A stretch of DNA of 64,000 nucleotides from Thiocystis violacea (GCF_016583575.1 NZ_NRRG01000024.1:1-64000); one strand, 5' to 3'; counted from the first letter of the stretch, positions 43,694 through 55,004 are shown. Program-made: numbers and translations. The notes: generated from the sequence alone by a model not told the origin.

Positions 43694-45127
43694 ATGCAAA
43701 CCAGTCTGGAGCAGAAGTACAATCTCGATATTGTACGCTGGTTCACGATCATGGCCGTCGTCTACCTGGTGGTGGGCGCGTCCGTCGGGGTTTATATCGC
43801 ATCGGAACTGGCCTGGCCGTTCCTGAATTTCGATAGCCCTTACATTTCCTTCGGGCGTTTGCGCCCCCTGCACACCAACGCCGTCATCTTCGCCTTCGGC
43901 GGCTGCACACTGATGGCCACGGCCTTCTACACGGTCCAGCGGACCTGCGGCGTGCGGCTGTGGAGCGACAGGATGGCCCGTTTCACCTTCTGGGGCTGGA
44001 ACGCTGTCATCGTCCTGGCGGTGCTGACCCTGCCCTTCGGCCTTACCCAGTCCAAGGAATACGCCGAGCTGGAATGGCCGATCGACATCCTGATCGCGGT
44101 CGTCTGGCTCTCCTTCACCATCAACTTCATCATGACCATCGCGATCCGCAAGAGCTCGCACATCTACGTGTCGAACTGGTTCTTTCTCGGCATGATGATC
44201 ATGATCGTCTATCTGCATGTGGTGAACAGCCTCGCGATCCCGGTCGGGCTCTTCAAGTCCTACTCCATCTTCTCCGGGGTGCAGGACGCCATGATCCAGT
44301 GGTGGTGGGGGCATAACGCGGTCGGCTTCTATCTGACGGCGGGCTTCCTGGGGATCATGTACTACTTCGTTCCCAAGCAGGCCGGGCGCCCGATCTATTC
44401 CTACCGTCTGTCCGTCATTCATTTCTGGGCGCTGATGTTTGGCTATGTCTGGCTCGGCGCGCACCATTTGCAATATACGGCCCTGCCCGACTGGACCGGA
44501 TCGCTCGGCGCCGCCGTCTCGATCGCCATGATCATCCCTTCCTGGGGCGGCGCGGTGAACGGCATGATGACCCTTTCGGGTGCCTGGGACCGGCTGCGCA
44601 CCGACTATGTGCTGCGCTTCCTGATCATTGCCCTGGCCTTCTACGCCATGTCGACCTTCGAGGGGCCGGTGATGGCGCTCAAGACCGTCAACGCACTCTC
44701 GCACTATACGGACTGGACCATCGGTCATGTGCATTCGGGGGCCTTGGGCTGGGTTGCTGGCGTCTCCATCGGTTCCATCTACCACCTGATGACGCGCCTC
44801 TATCACACCGAGATGTTCTCGGAGCGTCTGATCAACTTCCACTTCTGGACCGCGACCATCGGCACCGTCATCTACATCGTGGCCATGTGGGTCTCGGGCA
44901 TCATGCAGGGTCTCATGTGGCGGGCCTACGACGAGTACGGCACCCTGGCCTATACCTTCGTGGAATCGGTCGACGCCATGCATCCCTACTACGCCATGCG
45001 GGCGATCGGCGGCATGATCTTCCTGCTTGGCGCCGTCGTGATGCTGTTCAACGTGCTCATGACCGTCCGTAAATCCGTCGTCGAGGGCAGCCTGGCCAAG
45101 GCGCGCGCCCTTCCGGCCGTCGCTTGA
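43694..45127 (+). CDS. ccoN: cbb3 cytochrome oxidase subunit I
   Basis: CcoN is the catalytic heme-copper subunit of the high-affinity cbb3 oxidase in the inner membrane. The 477-residue, multi-helix protein has [11 protein letters not shown] near residue 60, [18 protein letters not shown] (copper ligand region) and [12 protein letters not shown]. The ribosome binding site GGGGAGGG is strong. It starts the ccoNOQP operon. Confidence 0.97.
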   Translation: MQTSLEQKYNLDIVRWFTIMAVVYLVVGASVGVYIASELAWPFLNFDSPYISFGRLRPLHTNAVIFAFGGCTLMATAFYTVQRTCGVRLWSDRMARFTFWGWNAVIVLAVLTLPFGLTQSKEYAELEWPIDILIAVVWLSFTINFIMTIAIRKSSHIYVSNWFFLGMMIMIVYLHVVNSLAIPVGLFKSYSIFSGVQDAMIQWWWGHNAVGFYLTAGFLGIMYYFVPKQAGRPIYSYRLSVIHFWALMFGYVWLGAHHLQYTALPDWTGSLGAAVSIAMIIPSWGGAVNGMMTLSGAWDRLRTDYVLRFLIIALAFYAMSTFEGPVMALKTVNALSHYTDWTIGHVHSGALGWVAGVSIGSIYHLMTRLYHTEMFSERLINFHFWTATIGTVIYIVAMWVSGIMQGLMWRAYDEYGTLAYTFVESVDAMHPYYAMRAIGGMIFLLGAVVMLFNVLMTVRKSVVEGSLAKARALPAVA

Positions 45128-45144
45128 AGCCAGGGGTAAAAAAG

Positions 45145-45891
45145 ATGTCCGAGAAAAAGACCAAACCCAAGAGCTTCCAGGAATGGCTGGAGATCAACAT
45201 CTGGGGGTTGCTGATCGTGACCGCCCTGGTGCTGTCGGTGGGCGGGCTGGTGGAGATCGTGCCTCTCTTCTTCATGAAGAACACCATGGAGCACAATCAA
45301 TTTCCCGAGATCGTCTGGGAGAAGGCCGGTAAGGAACCCATCGTCGCCATTGATCAGGCCGGCAAGGAGCAGTGGAACTGGAAGCCTGGGGATGGGGTGC
45401 GTCCCTATACCGCCGTCGAGCTGGCCGGTCGCGATGTCTATCAGCGCGAGGGCTGCTATCTCTGTCATTCGCAGATGATCCGCCCCTTCCGCGACGAGAA
45501 GGAGCGCTACGGTCATTATTCGCTGGCCTCGGAATCCATGTTCGACCATCCCTTCCAATGGGGATCCAAGCGCACCGGACCCGACCTGGCGCGGGTAGGC
45601 GGCAAATACTCCGACGAGTGGCAGCGTCAGCATTTGCGCGCGCCGCGCGCCCTGGTGCCCGAGTCGGTCATGCCGGGCTACCCCTGGCTCGAGGAGTCCT
45701 ATCTCAACGGCAAGAAGCTCAGCCGCCATATGAAGGGTCTGCGGGTCGTCGGCACTCCCTATTCGGACGCCGATATCGAGGCCGCCCCGGCGCTCGCCGA
45801 GGGCAAGACCGAGATGGACGCCCTGGTGGCCTATCTGCAGGTGCTCGGAACCATGGTCGCGCTCGATGACGCCAAGGCTTACCGTGAATAG
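45145..45891 (+). CDS. ccoO: cbb3 oxidase subunit II, mono-heme cytochrome c
   Basis: CcoO is the membrane-bound mono-heme cytochrome subunit. The 248-residue product has an N-terminal membrane helix, the heme site CYLCH and the family sequence [18 protein letters not shown]. The ATG at 45145 was chosen; the frame back to 45124 overlaps ccoN. It ends in an overlap with ccoQ. Confidence 0.96.
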   Translation: MSEKKTKPKSFQEWLEINIWGLLIVTALVLSVGGLVEIVPLFFMKNTMEHNQFPEIVWEKAGKEPIVAIDQAGKEQWNWKPGDGVRPYTAVELAGRDVYQREGCYLCHSQMIRPFRDEKERYGHYSLASESMFDHPFQWGSKRTGPDLARVGGKYSDEWQRQHLRAPRALVPESVMPGYPWLEESYLNGKKLSRHMKGLRVVGTPYSDADIEAAPALAEGKTEMDALVAYLQVLGTMVALDDAKAYRE

Positions 45892-46102
45892 TTTGCTCGA
45901 ATATTTCGAGACCGACTGGCAGGCGATGACGGCCACGGACTGGATTGGAACCATTCTCACCGTCGTCATCTTCCTGCTGATGATCGTGGCCTACTTCCAG
46001 GTCTTTCGTCCCAAGAATCGGGAACGGTTCGAAGCCAGGAAACACATCCCGTTCGATGAGGACGACGACGACAGATTCGGAGACAGCGATGGCGGAAAAT
46101 AA
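45884..46102 (+). CDS. ccoQ: cbb3 oxidase small subunit CcoQ
   Basis: The 72-residue protein has one membrane helix ([21 protein letters not shown]) and an acidic tail ([11 protein letters not shown]). CcoQ stabilises the cbb3 complex. The start is GTG at 45884, overlapping the ccoO stop by 8 bp. It also overlaps the start of ccoP. The family's [10 protein letters not shown] is present. Confidence 0.92.
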   Translation: MNSLLEYFETDWQAMTATDWIGTILTVVIFLLMIVAYFQVFRPKNRERFEARKHIPFDEDDDDRFGDSDGGK

Positions 46103-46985
46103 TCCCTTCCCCGGTGAGAACAACACCGGTCATGTCTGGGACGACAATCTGCGCGAGTTGAAAAACCCCCCGCCACGCTGGTGGATGATGGGTTTCTGGG
46201 CCTCCATCCTTTTCGTGATCGGCTACTCCCTGCTGTATCCGACCTGGCCGGTCGGGCAGGAGCCGACCCAGGGCGTCCTGGGCTGGACCCAGATGAAGGA
46301 ATACGAGAAAGGCATGGAGCAGGTCGAGTCCAAACGGGCCAAGTTCGAGGATCGGATTCGCGGCATGAGCGCCAACGAGATCCTGGCCGATCCTGGTCTC
46401 ACTCAATACACGCTCGCCTCGGCCAAGGTGCTGTTTGGCGACAACTGCTCGGCCTGTCACGGCAGCGGCGGTCAGGGGAATCCCGGTTATCCGGTCCTGG
46501 CCGATGACGACTGGCTCTATGGCGGCGGCACGGCCAAGATCACCGAGTCCATCACGGGCGGTCGCCAGGGCGCTATGACGCCCCACCAGACCATTCTGAC
46601 CGAGACCGAGGTGGATACGCTCGCCAACTGGGTCGTCCAGATGAGCGAGACCGCCGGTCAGGGCGGAAGCGACGAGGGCTGGACGCTCTTCAAGAGCAAG
46701 GGCTGCACCGCCTGCCACGGCCAGGAGGCGAACGGCATACTGGTCGCGCTTCCGAACGGCGATGTCGTCACCGTGGGTGCCGCCAACCTGACGGATGGAA
46801 TCTGGCGTTTCGAGCCAGGCGGCTACGAGAGCGCTAGGCACACCATCCTGTACGGGGTGAATCAGTCCGGGGTTCCGGAGTCGAGAGGCGCGGTGATGCC
46901 GGCGTTCGCGGAGGCCGGCAAGCTCAGCGAGCAGGAAATCAAGAAGCTCGTGGTCTACGTTCACTCCCTCGGTGGCGGTCGCTAG
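46089..46985 (+). CDS. ccoP: cbb3 oxidase subunit III, di-heme cytochrome c
   Basis: CcoP passes electrons from soluble cytochrome c to CcoO. The 298-residue product begins [18 protein letters not shown], has the classical LKNPPPRWWMMGFW, then a membrane helix and two heme sites, CSACH and CTACH. The ATG at 46089 overlaps ccoQ by 14 bp. Confidence 0.96.
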   Translation: MAENNPFPGENNTGHVWDDNLRELKNPPPRWWMMGFWASILFVIGYSLLYPTWPVGQEPTQGVLGWTQMKEYEKGMEQVESKRAKFEDRIRGMSANEILADPGLTQYTLASAKVLFGDNCSACHGSGGQGNPGYPVLADDDWLYGGGTAKITESITGGRQGAMTPHQTILTETEVDTLANWVVQMSETAGQGGSDEGWTLFKSKGCTACHGQEANGILVALPNGDVVTVGAANLTDGIWRFEPGGYESARHTILYGVNQSGVPESRGAVMPAFAEAGKLSEQEIKKLVVYVHSLGGGR

Positions 46986-47048
46986 ACCGGACGGGTCTGG
47001 GGTCGACCGTCGCGTCAGTCAATCAATGGAGTTTGGGAGAGCCAAGCC

Positions 47049-47195
47049 ATGACCGGTTTCTTTCTCACCTGGGATCTCGTGACCCTGATGTCGATCGCGA
47101 TGGTTCTGATCGCCATCGGCATCATCGTCTTTCTGGGATTCAAGGTCGTGCGACTCATGAATCGCGACGCGCGGTCGAACGAGGACGGATCCTAG
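47049..47195 (+). CDS. 48-residue single-helix membrane protein after ccoP
   Basis: An ATG at 47049 opens a 48-codon frame. The product starts MTGFFLTWDLVTLMSIAM, has one membrane helix through about residue 33 (VLIAIGIIVFLGF) and a basic tail RLMNRDARSNEDGS. GGGAGAG lies about 10 bases upstream. It follows ccoP by 63 bp on the same strand. The form resembles small cbb3-associated proteins such as CcoM or DUF3149-type proteins, but similarity is only by general form. Confidence 0.6.
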   Translation: MTGFFLTWDLVTLMSIAMVLIAIGIIVFLGFKVVRLMNRDARSNEDGS

Positions 47196-47627
47196 CCTCC
47201 AGCGCGGTGTGACGGCGTGCCGACAGGGGGTGTTCTTGGTTCCGATCCCTCGCCTGGCGTCGGCCGCTGGCAACCTCGACGGAATTTTCAGGATCGACAG
47301 GGTGATCGGCCCTTCGGAGCCGGGAAGCCCTGTTGATTCAGGGGGATTGCGTCGATCCCTTCGGTTTATTCCGTGGCTGCCGAAACGCCCGCGACTGGGC
47401 GGCTCCAATTCCGTTCGCCATCAAGGTTCCTGGATATCCTCGCCGCCTCGGTCACCGGGCCGGTCAGGGATATCCGTCCATGGACTCTTCGCTCTCCTCC
47501 CTTGGCAACCCGCGCCGCCGTTCAATCCCGCGCTTGAGGATCGATAATTTTGGATCCATGGGGTTGCTTGCCCATCCGATGCAACCATCTCGACGACACC
47601 ATTGACCCCGCAGTGGAGAAGGTCAAC
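47196..47627. other. Intergenic region before ccoG, degenerate repeat
   Basis: This 432-bp stretch holds no gene that I can support. Bases 47283-47343 (TTTTCAGGATCGACAGGG, then AGCCCTGTTGATTCAGGGGG) look like a worn copy of the AGGATT repeat at 24615. A weak FNR-like match at 47533 (TTGAGGATCGATAA) was not accepted. Confidence 0.4.
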
Positions 47628-49061
47628 TTGAAGACGAATCCTGACATAGCCCCGTTGTCCGCCGTGGACGCCCTCTACGCGGAGTCCGAGGACTGGCACC
47701 TCAATACCGGCGGTCAGACCATCCATGCCAAACGGCTCCCCGGACGCTGGCGCACCATCAAATGGCTGCTGGCCTCCGTCTGGCTTGTCTATTTCCTCGG
47801 ACCCTACCTGCGCTGGGACGGGCAACAGGCCGTTCTCTTCGATATCCCGAATCGCAAGTACCACATCTTCTCGGCGACCGTGCTGCCCCAGGATTTCTGG
47901 ATGCTGTCGCTCTTGCTGCTTTTCTTCGCGATCCTGCTGGCGGTCATGACGGCCCTGGTCGGTCGCGTCTGGTGCGGCTTTTTCTGCTTTCAGACGGTCT
48001 GGACGGATGTCTTCACCTGGATCGAGGAGCGGCTCGAAGGACCACCGGCTGCTCGTCGCAAGCTCGATCAGGCGCCCCTGACCCTGGCCAAGGCGCGGGT
48101 CAAGGTGACGAAACATGCCCTCTGGATCCTCATTGGATTCCTCACCGGATTCAGCTTCGTCGCCTGGTTCACGGATGCCCCGACCCTCTGGAGCACCTTC
48201 TTCATCGGTCAAGCCAACAGCGTGGCCTATGCGACGGTCGCCCTGTTCGCGGCCGGAACCTATGTGCTGGCCGGGTTTCTGCGCGAGCAAACCTGCTTTT
48301 GGCTCTGTCCCTACGCGCGGATCCAGGGCGTGATGCTGGACAAGACCACCATCGTCCCCACCTATGACGAGAAGCGCGGCGAGCCGCGCGGACGTGTCAG
48401 GCGCGACGAGGCAACCGCCGAGCGTGCCAACGGGGACTGTGTCGACTGCAATCAGTGCGTCGCGGTTTGCCCGACCGGAATCGACATCCGGCGCGGTCAG
48501 CAGGAAGGCTGCATCACCTGCGCCCTCTGCCTCGACGCCTGCGACCAGGTGATGGATAAGGTCGGGCGTCCGCGCGGCCTGATTCGCTATGCCTCTCTGG
48601 ACGAACTGGAGGGCCTTCCGACCAAGACCCTGCTGTTACGGCCGCGGGTCTGGGTCTATTCGGCCATTCTCGCCCTGGCCTTGGGTGGAATCGTCTACGG
48701 ACTGACGTCCCTGGCCCCGATGGAACTCAAGGTGCTGCACGAACGGGCGCCACTCTTCGTTCTGCAAAGCGACGGCTCGATCCAGAACAAATACACCTTG
48801 AAAATTCTCAATAAGACGCCCGACATACTGTCCGTGACCATCCGTGTCTCGGGTCACGACCAGATCCGACTGGCCGGCGCCGAGGAGCCGATCGAGACCG
48901 CGCCGGGCGGCGTGACCCCAGCGGTGGTGTTCGTGCGCATCCCCCGCCGGCTGCTCGCGGCCGAACAGCAACCCATCGTCTTCCGGGTGGAGGCCGAGCG
49001 CTCATCCGGCGATCCCGTCGCGACCGAGCGTGAAAGTGTCTTCATCGGACCCCCGAAATAG
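47628..49061 (+). CDS. ccoG: cbb3 oxidase assembly protein CcoG
   Basis: CcoG (FixG/RdxA) is an inner-membrane iron-sulfur protein that reduces copper for cbb3 assembly. The 477-residue product has several membrane helices, GRVWCGFFCFQTVWTD, two ferredoxin-type clusters (CVDCNQCVAVCPTGIDI and CITCALCLDAC) and a C-terminal Ig-like domain. The TTG at 47628 has GGAGAAGG at a good distance; a GTG at 47613 is the alternative. Confidence 0.92.
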   Translation: MKTNPDIAPLSAVDALYAESEDWHLNTGGQTIHAKRLPGRWRTIKWLLASVWLVYFLGPYLRWDGQQAVLFDIPNRKYHIFSATVLPQDFWMLSLLLLFFAILLAVMTALVGRVWCGFFCFQTVWTDVFTWIEERLEGPPAARRKLDQAPLTLAKARVKVTKHALWILIGFLTGFSFVAWFTDAPTLWSTFFIGQANSVAYATVALFAAGTYVLAGFLREQTCFWLCPYARIQGVMLDKTTIVPTYDEKRGEPRGRVRRDEATAERANGDCVDCNQCVAVCPTGIDIRRGQQEGCITCALCLDACDQVMDKVGRPRGLIRYASLDELEGLPTKTLLLRPRVWVYSAILALALGGIVYGLTSLAPMELKVLHERAPLFVLQSDGSIQNKYTLKILNKTPDILSVTIRVSGHDQIRLAGAEEPIETAPGGVTPAVVFVRIPRRLLAAEQQPIVFRVEAERSSGDPVATERESVFIGPPK

Positions 49062-49128
49062 GCGATTTCCGGGAAACAGCCTAAAGTCCGCGCCTATCTG
49101 GATCGGCGCCTCATGTGGATCAACAGAA

Positions 49129-49638
49129 ATGACTTCCGAAACCCACGCAACCCCCACGCCCGCCTTGCGCAGCCCCTGGGTGCTTGGCTGGCTCGCCCTG
49201 CTCTCGACCGTTCTCCTCGTGAACGTCCTCATGGTCTATCTCGCCTTCTCGACCAGTCCCGGATTGGTCAACGCCGATTATTACGAGCGTGGCCAGGACT
49301 ACGAGCAGACGCTCGTCTCGCGCCAGGCCCGCGCTCCAAACTGGACCATGCGCTCGGACATCCCCAAGCCGCTCACGGTCGACGCCCCCGACACCATCCG
49401 GATCGTGCTCGTCGATCGCGTGGGTCAGCCGGTCGATCCGGATTCGGTCACCTTCCACGCCTATCGTCCTTCCGACGCCGGACACGACTTCTCCCGGCCC
49501 ATGACCCGAGAGGATCGCGGGCGTTATGTCGTCAAGCTGGCCTTTCCCCTGGTCGGCGTCTGGGACACCCTGATCGCCGTGCGCTCCGGCGAGGAGGAAC
49601 TCAGCCTCGGCGAGCGGGTCAGCGTGGGTCGCGACTGA
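49129..49638 (+). CDS. ccoH: FixH/CcoH family protein
   Basis: The 169-residue protein has one N-terminal membrane helix ([20 protein letters not shown]), then the family motif [16 protein letters not shown] and a periplasmic beta-rich domain. CcoH helps assemble the cbb3 oxidase. The ATG at 49129 gives a normal family start. It lies between ccoG and ccoI. Confidence 0.9.
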   Translation: MTSETHATPTPALRSPWVLGWLALLSTVLLVNVLMVYLAFSTSPGLVNADYYERGQDYEQTLVSRQARAPNWTMRSDIPKPLTVDAPDTIRIVLVDRVGQPVDPDSVTFHAYRPSDAGHDFSRPMTREDRGRYVVKLAFPLVGVWDTLIAVRSGEEELSLGERVSVGRD

Positions 49639-49642
49639 ATCC

Positions 49643-52189
49643 GTGCCTGGCGCCGAGACGCTTGCGATCGGGCACCATCCGACCGCCGAATCCCAAGAGG
49701 CGCTCCGCTGTTTTCACTGCGGACTGCCGGTCTCGGCCTCGGCCCCCGAGACGGCCGTCATCCAGGGTTGTGAGCGAGGCTTCTGCTGCACCGGCTGCCA
49801 AGCGGTCTGCGAGGCCATCCATGCCGCGGGTCTGGAGGGCTTCTACCGGCGCACGCCCGAGGGCGAGGTGCTTGGGCCGCCCCCCGAGCCGCCCAGGGAT
49901 CTGGCCATCTTCGACCTCGACGCGGTGCAGGAGGAATTCACCGACATCGCCGGCGAAGGCCGCGAGATCAACCTGCTGGTCGAAGGCATCCACTGCGCCG
50001 CCTGTGTCTGGCTGATCGAGAAGGGACTGCAAACCCTACCCGGCGTCGAGGAGGCGCGGGTCAATCTCACCGGCCGCCGGTTGCGCGTGCGCTGGGATAA
50101 CGGCCGGCTCAAACTCTCGCGCATCCTGCGCCGTCTCGCCGATCTGGGTTACGCCGCGACCCCCTTCGATCCGGATTCCGCCGAGGGCGCCATCGGCCGC
50201 GAGAATCGTGACCTGCTGTTTCGGCTTGCCTGGGCCGGATTCGCGATGATGAATCTCATGTGGATCTCCATCGCGCTTTACAGCGGCGCGGATCGGGGGG
50301 AGTTCCGCGATCTTTTCCATTGGATCGGCTGGCTGTTGGCCACCCCGACCCTGCTGTACTCGGGCGCGCCCTTCTTCAAGGGGGCCTGGTCGGGGCTGCG
50401 CTCCGGTCATCTGAGCATGGACCTGCCGATCGCCATCGGCGTGACCACCACCTATGGCTACTCCCTGTACGTGACCCTGGGCGGGTCGGACATCGGCGCG
50501 GTCTACTGGGACACGGTCGTCAACTTCCTCTTCGTCATCCTGGTCGGGCGTTATCTGGAAGCGATCTCGCGGCGGCGCGCGGTGGCCGCGACCCAGCGTC
50601 TGCTCGATCTCCAGCCCAAGGTGGCGACCCGGATCGAGGATGGCGGGGAGCGGCTGGTCCCGATCCGCTCGCTCATTCTTGGCGACTGGGTGCTAGTGCG
50701 CCCCGGTGAACGCATCCCGGTGGACGGCGAGGTGATGGACGGACGGAGCGGGGTCGACGAGTCCATGTTGACCGGCGAGTCGCGCCAGATCGCCAAGCGG
50801 ACCGGCGATCGGGTCTCGGCCGGAACCATCAACGGGGCTGGTGTACTCAAGGTCCGCGCCGCCGCCTTGCTGCGCGAGACGACGCTCGGGCGCATCATCC
50901 GGCTGGTCGAGGAGGCCCAGTCCAGCCGCGCCCCCATCCAGCGTCTGGCCGATCGGATCGTGCCCTGGTTCGTGGGCGCGACCCTGGGGCTGGCGGCCCT
51001 GACCTTTTCCCTCTGGTTCCGCGTCGATATCGAACTGGCGCTCACCGCCGCGACCGCCGTGCTTATCATCACCTGTCCCTGCGCCTTCGGCATGGCCACG
51101 CCCATGGCGGTCGCGGTCGCCTCCGGGGTCGGCGCCGCGCGGGGCATCCTCATCAAGAACGGGGCCGTGCTGGAACGGCTCTCGGCGATCCGCCACCTGG
51201 TCTTCGACAAGACCGGCACCCTCACCGAGGGGCGTCCGGCGGTCATGGCCCTGCGCGACGCTTCGGGTCCGTGGTGGCCGATCGAGACGGATGGCGCGAA
51301 CCTGACGCCGGAACATCGCGCGGATCTGAGGCGCTTCGCCGCCCTGGAGCGTCTTTCCGAGCATCCGGCGGCGCTCGCTCTGCTGGACCTCTGCGCGCGC
51401 GCCGGGATCGATCCGTCCGGCATCGAGGCGCAAGCCGTCGAAGTGGTCCCAGGAATGGGGATCAAGGGACAAGTCGAGGGGCGGCGTCTGGTCATCGGCA
51501 GCCGCGATTGGCTGATCCTCGATGGCATCCCGGATTGGGCTGGGGAGACGGACGCTTCGGCATCCGAGGATCCGGATCCGACGAGCCAGGTCTGCTGCGC
51601 GCTCGATGGTCGCCTGGTGATGCGACTGGGCCTGGAGGATCGGTTGCGGCCGGGCGCGGCCTCGGTCATCGCGCGTCTGCGTCGACAGGGGATTCGCGTC
51701 ACCCTGCTCACCGGGGACCGGCGCGAGGCCGCCGAGCGCATCGCGCGTCAGATCGGCGATGTCGACCTGATCGCCGAGGTGTTGCCCGAGGGCAAGGATC
51801 GCGTCATCGATGATCTCCAGCGCCAGGGCGAGCCCATCGCCATGGTCGGCGATGGCGTCAACGACGCCCCGGCCCTGGTGCGCGCCGCTGTCGGCATCGC
51901 CATGGGGAGCGGGACCGACATCTCCATCGCCAGCGCCGACATCGTGCTCATGTCGAGCGAACTGGAGCGGGTGCTGGAGGCCGCCGAACTATCGCGGCGC
52001 ACGCTGCGAACCATCCGCCAGAACATCGCCCTCTCCATTCTCTACAATCTCATCATGGTGCCGCTGGCCATGGCCGGATTCATCACACCCCTGATCGCCG
52101 CCATCTCCATGCCCCTGAGCAGCCTGGCCGTCATCGGCAACTCGGCCCGCATCGGCGCTTCCTTCAAGTCATTCCCAGGAGCCCGCTAA
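49643..52189 (+). CDS. ccoI: Copper P-type ATPase CcoI
   Basis: CcoI (FixI/CopA2) exports copper needed for cbb3 assembly. The 848-residue product has an N-terminal Cys-rich part ([17 protein letters not shown]), a metal-binding site HCAACVW near 118-121, the membrane copper motif TCPCAFG near 478, the phosphorylation site DKTGTLTEG near 522 and GDGVNDAP. The start is a GTG at 49643, just after ccoH. Confidence 0.95.
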   Translation: MPGAETLAIGHHPTAESQEALRCFHCGLPVSASAPETAVIQGCERGFCCTGCQAVCEAIHAAGLEGFYRRTPEGEVLGPPPEPPRDLAIFDLDAVQEEFTDIAGEGREINLLVEGIHCAACVWLIEKGLQTLPGVEEARVNLTGRRLRVRWDNGRLKLSRILRRLADLGYAATPFDPDSAEGAIGRENRDLLFRLAWAGFAMMNLMWISIALYSGADRGEFRDLFHWIGWLLATPTLLYSGAPFFKGAWSGLRSGHLSMDLPIAIGVTTTYGYSLYVTLGGSDIGAVYWDTVVNFLFVILVGRYLEAISRRRAVAATQRLLDLQPKVATRIEDGGERLVPIRSLILGDWVLVRPGERIPVDGEVMDGRSGVDESMLTGESRQIAKRTGDRVSAGTINGAGVLKVRAAALLRETTLGRIIRLVEEAQSSRAPIQRLADRIVPWFVGATLGLAALTFSLWFRVDIELALTAATAVLIITCPCAFGMATPMAVAVASGVGAARGILIKNGAVLERLSAIRHLVFDKTGTLTEGRPAVMALRDASGPWWPIETDGANLTPEHRADLRRFAALERLSEHPAALALLDLCARAGIDPSGIEAQAVEVVPGMGIKGQVEGRRLVIGSRDWLILDGIPDWAGETDASASEDPDPTSQVCCALDGRLVMRLGLEDRLRPGAASVIARLRRQGIRVTLLTGDRREAAERIARQIGDVDLIAEVLPEGKDRVIDDLQRQGEPIAMVGDGVNDAPALVRAAVGIAMGSGTDISIASADIVLMSSELERVLEAAELSRRTLRTIRQNIALSILYNLIMVPLAMAGFITPLIAAISMPLSSLAVIGNSARIGASFKSFPGAR

Positions 52190-52194
52190 GCATC

Positions 52195-52398
52195 ATGGAC
52201 GTCATCTATGGCCTGATTCCCGGCATGCTGGTCCTGGGGCTCGCGGCGGTCGCCGTGCTCTTCTGGGCCGCGCGCAGCGGCCAGTTCGACGACCTGGACG
52301 GCGACGGCCAGCGCATCCTGCTCGACGAGGACGAGATCGATCCCAGACGCCTGCCGGACGCCGATCCGGACGAGGATCCTGGCGACCGTAACGGTTGA
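52195..52398 (+). CDS. ccoS: cbb3 oxidase maturation protein CcoS
   Basis: The 67-residue protein has one helix (GLIPGMLVLGLAAVAVLFWA) followed by SGQFDDLDGDGQRIL, the CcoS signature. CcoS is needed for cofactor insertion into CcoN. It starts six bases after ccoI and ends the oxidase block. Confidence 0.93.
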   Translation: MDVIYGLIPGMLVLGLAAVAVLFWAARSGQFDDLDGDGQRILLDEDEIDPRRLPDADPDEDPGDRNG

Positions 52399-52532
52399 TG
52401 TTGACCCGTGCCGCATTCTCAACGCTTGATGGCGGTCACGGCATCTAACTTCCGCTCATCCTTCACTGCACCCTGCCGATATTTCCAGTCTAGGCTGACC
52501 CTCTCTTTCTTCGTGGATCAAGGAACGCTCGC

Positions 52533-54188
52533 ATGTGGAAGAATCTCACCATCCGCACCCGGCTCATGGTCGTTGCGATGCCCGGTGTCTTGCTGATCGG
52601 GACGCTGCTCGTTCTCATCGCCTATCTCACCGCGTCCAGCATGGCGCGGAGCCTGGTCGATCAGACCTTGCTCATGAAGGCGGATGGGGATCTGCGCGCC
52701 ACCAAGCTCTACATCGAGCGTATCCACGGTCGCTTCTTGTCGCGCGACGGCCGCCTGGTGGATGCGAAGGGCGAGGCGGTCGAGGGTCGGTTCGAGGTGG
52801 TCGACGCCATCAGTCAGGATCTGGGGCTGGTGTTCAGTCTGTTCAGCCGCGACGGTGGTGAATTCGTCCGGATCTCGACCAGCGTGCGCGACAAGGACGG
52901 GCAGCGTCAGCTCGGCACCCGGCTCGGGGAGTCCAGCGCGGCCCATGCGCCACTGATTCGGGGTGAGCGCTATGTGGGCGAATCCGATGTGCTGGGCGAG
53001 CCGCATCTGACCGCCTATGAGTCCCTGCTCGATGAGTCCGGTCAGGTGATCGGCGCCTACGGCCTCGGGATATCGCGGGTTCGCGCCGACGCCATCCAGT
53101 CGGCCGGCATGGGCGATCTGCTCCGGCGCATGGGATTGGCCCTGTCGCTGGTGATGGTGCTCGGGGTCGTCGGTGTCTATGGGCTGTCGCGGATGATCAC
53201 CCGGCCGATCCGGCAAGTCACCGGGCGGCTCAAGGAGATCGCGGAAGGCGAGGGCGATCTGAGTCAGCGACTTGGGGTGGAGGGTCGCAATGAGCTGGCG
53301 GATCTGGCCCGAACCTTCGATCTCATCGTCGATCGGATCCATGGAATGGTGAGGGAGGTCGCGGGCGTCTCCGCGCATCTGGCGTCGGCGGCCGAGGAGC
53401 TGTCGGTCACCAGCGGTGAGACCAGCGAACAGGTCCGGCATCAATTGTCCGAGACCGATCAGGTGGCGACCGCCATCCATGAAATGACGGCGACGGTCGA
53501 GGAGGTCGCGCGCCACGCCGCAGACGCCGCGCGCGCCGCCCAGGAGACGGACCGCGAGGCCGATGCCGGCGCCCTGGTGGTGGAACAGACCATCCTGGCG
53601 ATCGAGAGCCTGGCCAGCGAGGTCGAAACCGCTGGTGGCTTCATCGGCCGACTCTCGGAGGACAGCCGCGAGATCGGCGCGGTGCTCGACGTCATTCGCG
53701 CCGTGGCGGCGCAGACCAATCTGCTGGCCTTGAACGCCGCGATCGAGGCGGCGCGAGCGGGCGAGCAGGGGCGCGGATTCGCCGTGGTCGCCGACGAGGT
53801 GCGCACGCTCGCCAGCCGCACCCAGGACTCGATTCAGGACATCCAGGGCAAGATCGAGCGTGTCCAGACGGGTTCCATCGGCGCGGTCGCGGTCATGGAG
53901 CAGGGCCAGATCAAGGCCCGCGATGGCGTGGCCCAGGCGCGGCGGGCGGGCGAGTCGCTCCGGGCGATCGCCGTCGCCATTGCCCGAATCAACGACATGA
54001 ACACCCAGATCGCGAGCGCCGCCGAGGAGCAATCGGCCGTGGCGGAGGAGATCAACCGCAACATCCAATCCATGGCCCAGGGTGTGAACCAGATCTCAGG
54101 TGGGTCGCGGCAAGTAACCGCCGCCAGCGCGGAACTGGCGAAACTCGCGGCGAACCTGCAAGATACGACCGGCCGATTCCGGATATGA
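52533..54188 (+). CDS. Methyl-accepting chemotaxis protein with Cache-like sensor
   Basis: The 551-residue protein has two membrane helices (about 12-32 and 205-228) that border a periplasmic Cache-like sensor of ~170 residues. A HAMP domain ([24 protein letters not shown]) and an MCP signalling domain with [22 protein letters not shown] follow. It should report a small ligand to CheA/CheW. The ligand cannot be read. It precedes a PilZ gene by 49 bp. Confidence 0.93.
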   Translation: MWKNLTIRTRLMVVAMPGVLLIGTLLVLIAYLTASSMARSLVDQTLLMKADGDLRATKLYIERIHGRFLSRDGRLVDAKGEAVEGRFEVVDAISQDLGLVFSLFSRDGGEFVRISTSVRDKDGQRQLGTRLGESSAAHAPLIRGERYVGESDVLGEPHLTAYESLLDESGQVIGAYGLGISRVRADAIQSAGMGDLLRRMGLALSLVMVLGVVGVYGLSRMITRPIRQVTGRLKEIAEGEGDLSQRLGVEGRNELADLARTFDLIVDRIHGMVREVAGVSAHLASAAEELSVTSGETSEQVRHQLSETDQVATAIHEMTATVEEVARHAADAARAAQETDREADAGALVVEQTILAIESLASEVETAGGFIGRLSEDSREIGAVLDVIRAVAAQTNLLALNAAIEAARAGEQGRGFAVVADEVRTLASRTQDSIQDIQGKIERVQTGSIGAVAVMEQGQIKARDGVAQARRAGESLRAIAVAIARINDMNTQIASAAEEQSAVAEEINRNIQSMAQGVNQISGGSRQVTAASAELAKLAANLQDTTGRFRI

Positions 54189-54237
54189 TCAATTGGAATG
54201 TCGCTTTGCGACAGCCTTCCGCAGGGGGTAAAACTCA

Positions 54238-54531
54238 ATGTTAGTCGATGACGAACGCCGCGATTTCAAACGTCTGATAGCCGAAACGGACGTGACCATC
54301 ACCCGACTGACCTCCGGGGATGTGCTGAAGGCCGATCTGGTCGATTTGAGTGCTTCCGGCTGCGCCTTCCACTCCGATCCGCGAATCGAGCTGGACGAGG
54401 AACTGGAGATCCTGGTGCGCAGCCCAAGCGACCGGATCGAACCGCTGCGCCGCGCCGCGCTGGTCGTGCGCGTGACACAGAGCGACCAGGGGCGGCTGGT
54501 GGGGGTGCGATTCCTCGACCAGAAGGACTGA
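54238..54531 (+). CDS. PilZ domain protein
   Basis: The 97-residue protein is one PilZ domain: RRDFKR at residues 7-12 and DLSASG near 36-41, followed by CAFHSD. It is likely to bind c-di-GMP. Its place between an MCP gene and the chemotaxis genes suggests a role in motility. A hairpin at 54601 follows. Confidence 0.88.
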   Translation: MLVDDERRDFKRLIAETDVTITRLTSGDVLKADLVDLSASGCAFHSDPRIELDEELEILVRSPSDRIEPLRRAALVVRVTQSDQGRLVGVRFLDQKD

Positions 54532-54600
54532 GGCGCGATCCGGGAACAGCCTCCCGAACGAGCCATTGGCCACGCGTCCCGTGGCTCCATCACCATTGTC

Positions 54601-54620
54601 CAAGGCCCGGTCGGGCCTTG
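54601..54620 (+). terminator. Possible terminator hairpin after the PilZ gene
   Basis: CAAGGCCC and GGGCCTTG form a perfect 8-bp stem with a GGTC loop. No T-run follows, so termination is possible but not certain. Confidence 0.4.
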
Positions 54621-54640
54621 CTTCGTCCGCCCAACCATCC

Positions 54641-54865
54641 ATGCAGCGCTTCTATTTCAGTCTGGATATCTCGGCCAGCGAGTATCTTCGCTACTACCAG
54701 GGCTCCGCCAGGCGGGTGCTGGTACGCGCCCATGACGCGCGCAGCCTGTCGATCCCGGCCGCCAATCTGCGTCCCTTCGTCACCAGCGCGGGCGTCAAGG
54801 GTCGCTTCTGTCTGACGGTCGATCAGGACCACCGTTTGATCTCGCTCGAACGACAGACGCCGTAG
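54641..54865 (+). CDS. DUF2835 family protein
   Basis: The 74-residue protein resembles DUF2835: FYFSLDISASEYLRYYQG, ANLRPFVTSAGVKGRF and LISLERQ are the family features as I remember them. Function is unknown. The ATG at 54641 gives the usual start; the upstream frame to 54566 runs through the hairpin. No strong ribosome binding site is visible. Confidence 0.75.
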   Translation: MQRFYFSLDISASEYLRYYQGSARRVLVRAHDARSLSIPAANLRPFVTSAGVKGRFCLTVDQDHRLISLERQTP

Positions 54866-55004
54866 ACGGGCCAGGCCCGTGGCACGGGCGTTGGGTTTTG
54901 GCGCGGGGCCTCGGCGGCTCGGGCGAGGATTCGCCCGATCGGCTCAAGGAAACCGCCGGTTCGCCGTTAACCAGGGCGTGCCCACCGCCCTCGGAGCAAC
55001 CCGC

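Noticed and set aside
47533-47546. FNR-like box TTGAGGATCGATAA before ccoG
   Set aside because: Only 6 of 10 positions match TTGAT-N4-ATCAA.
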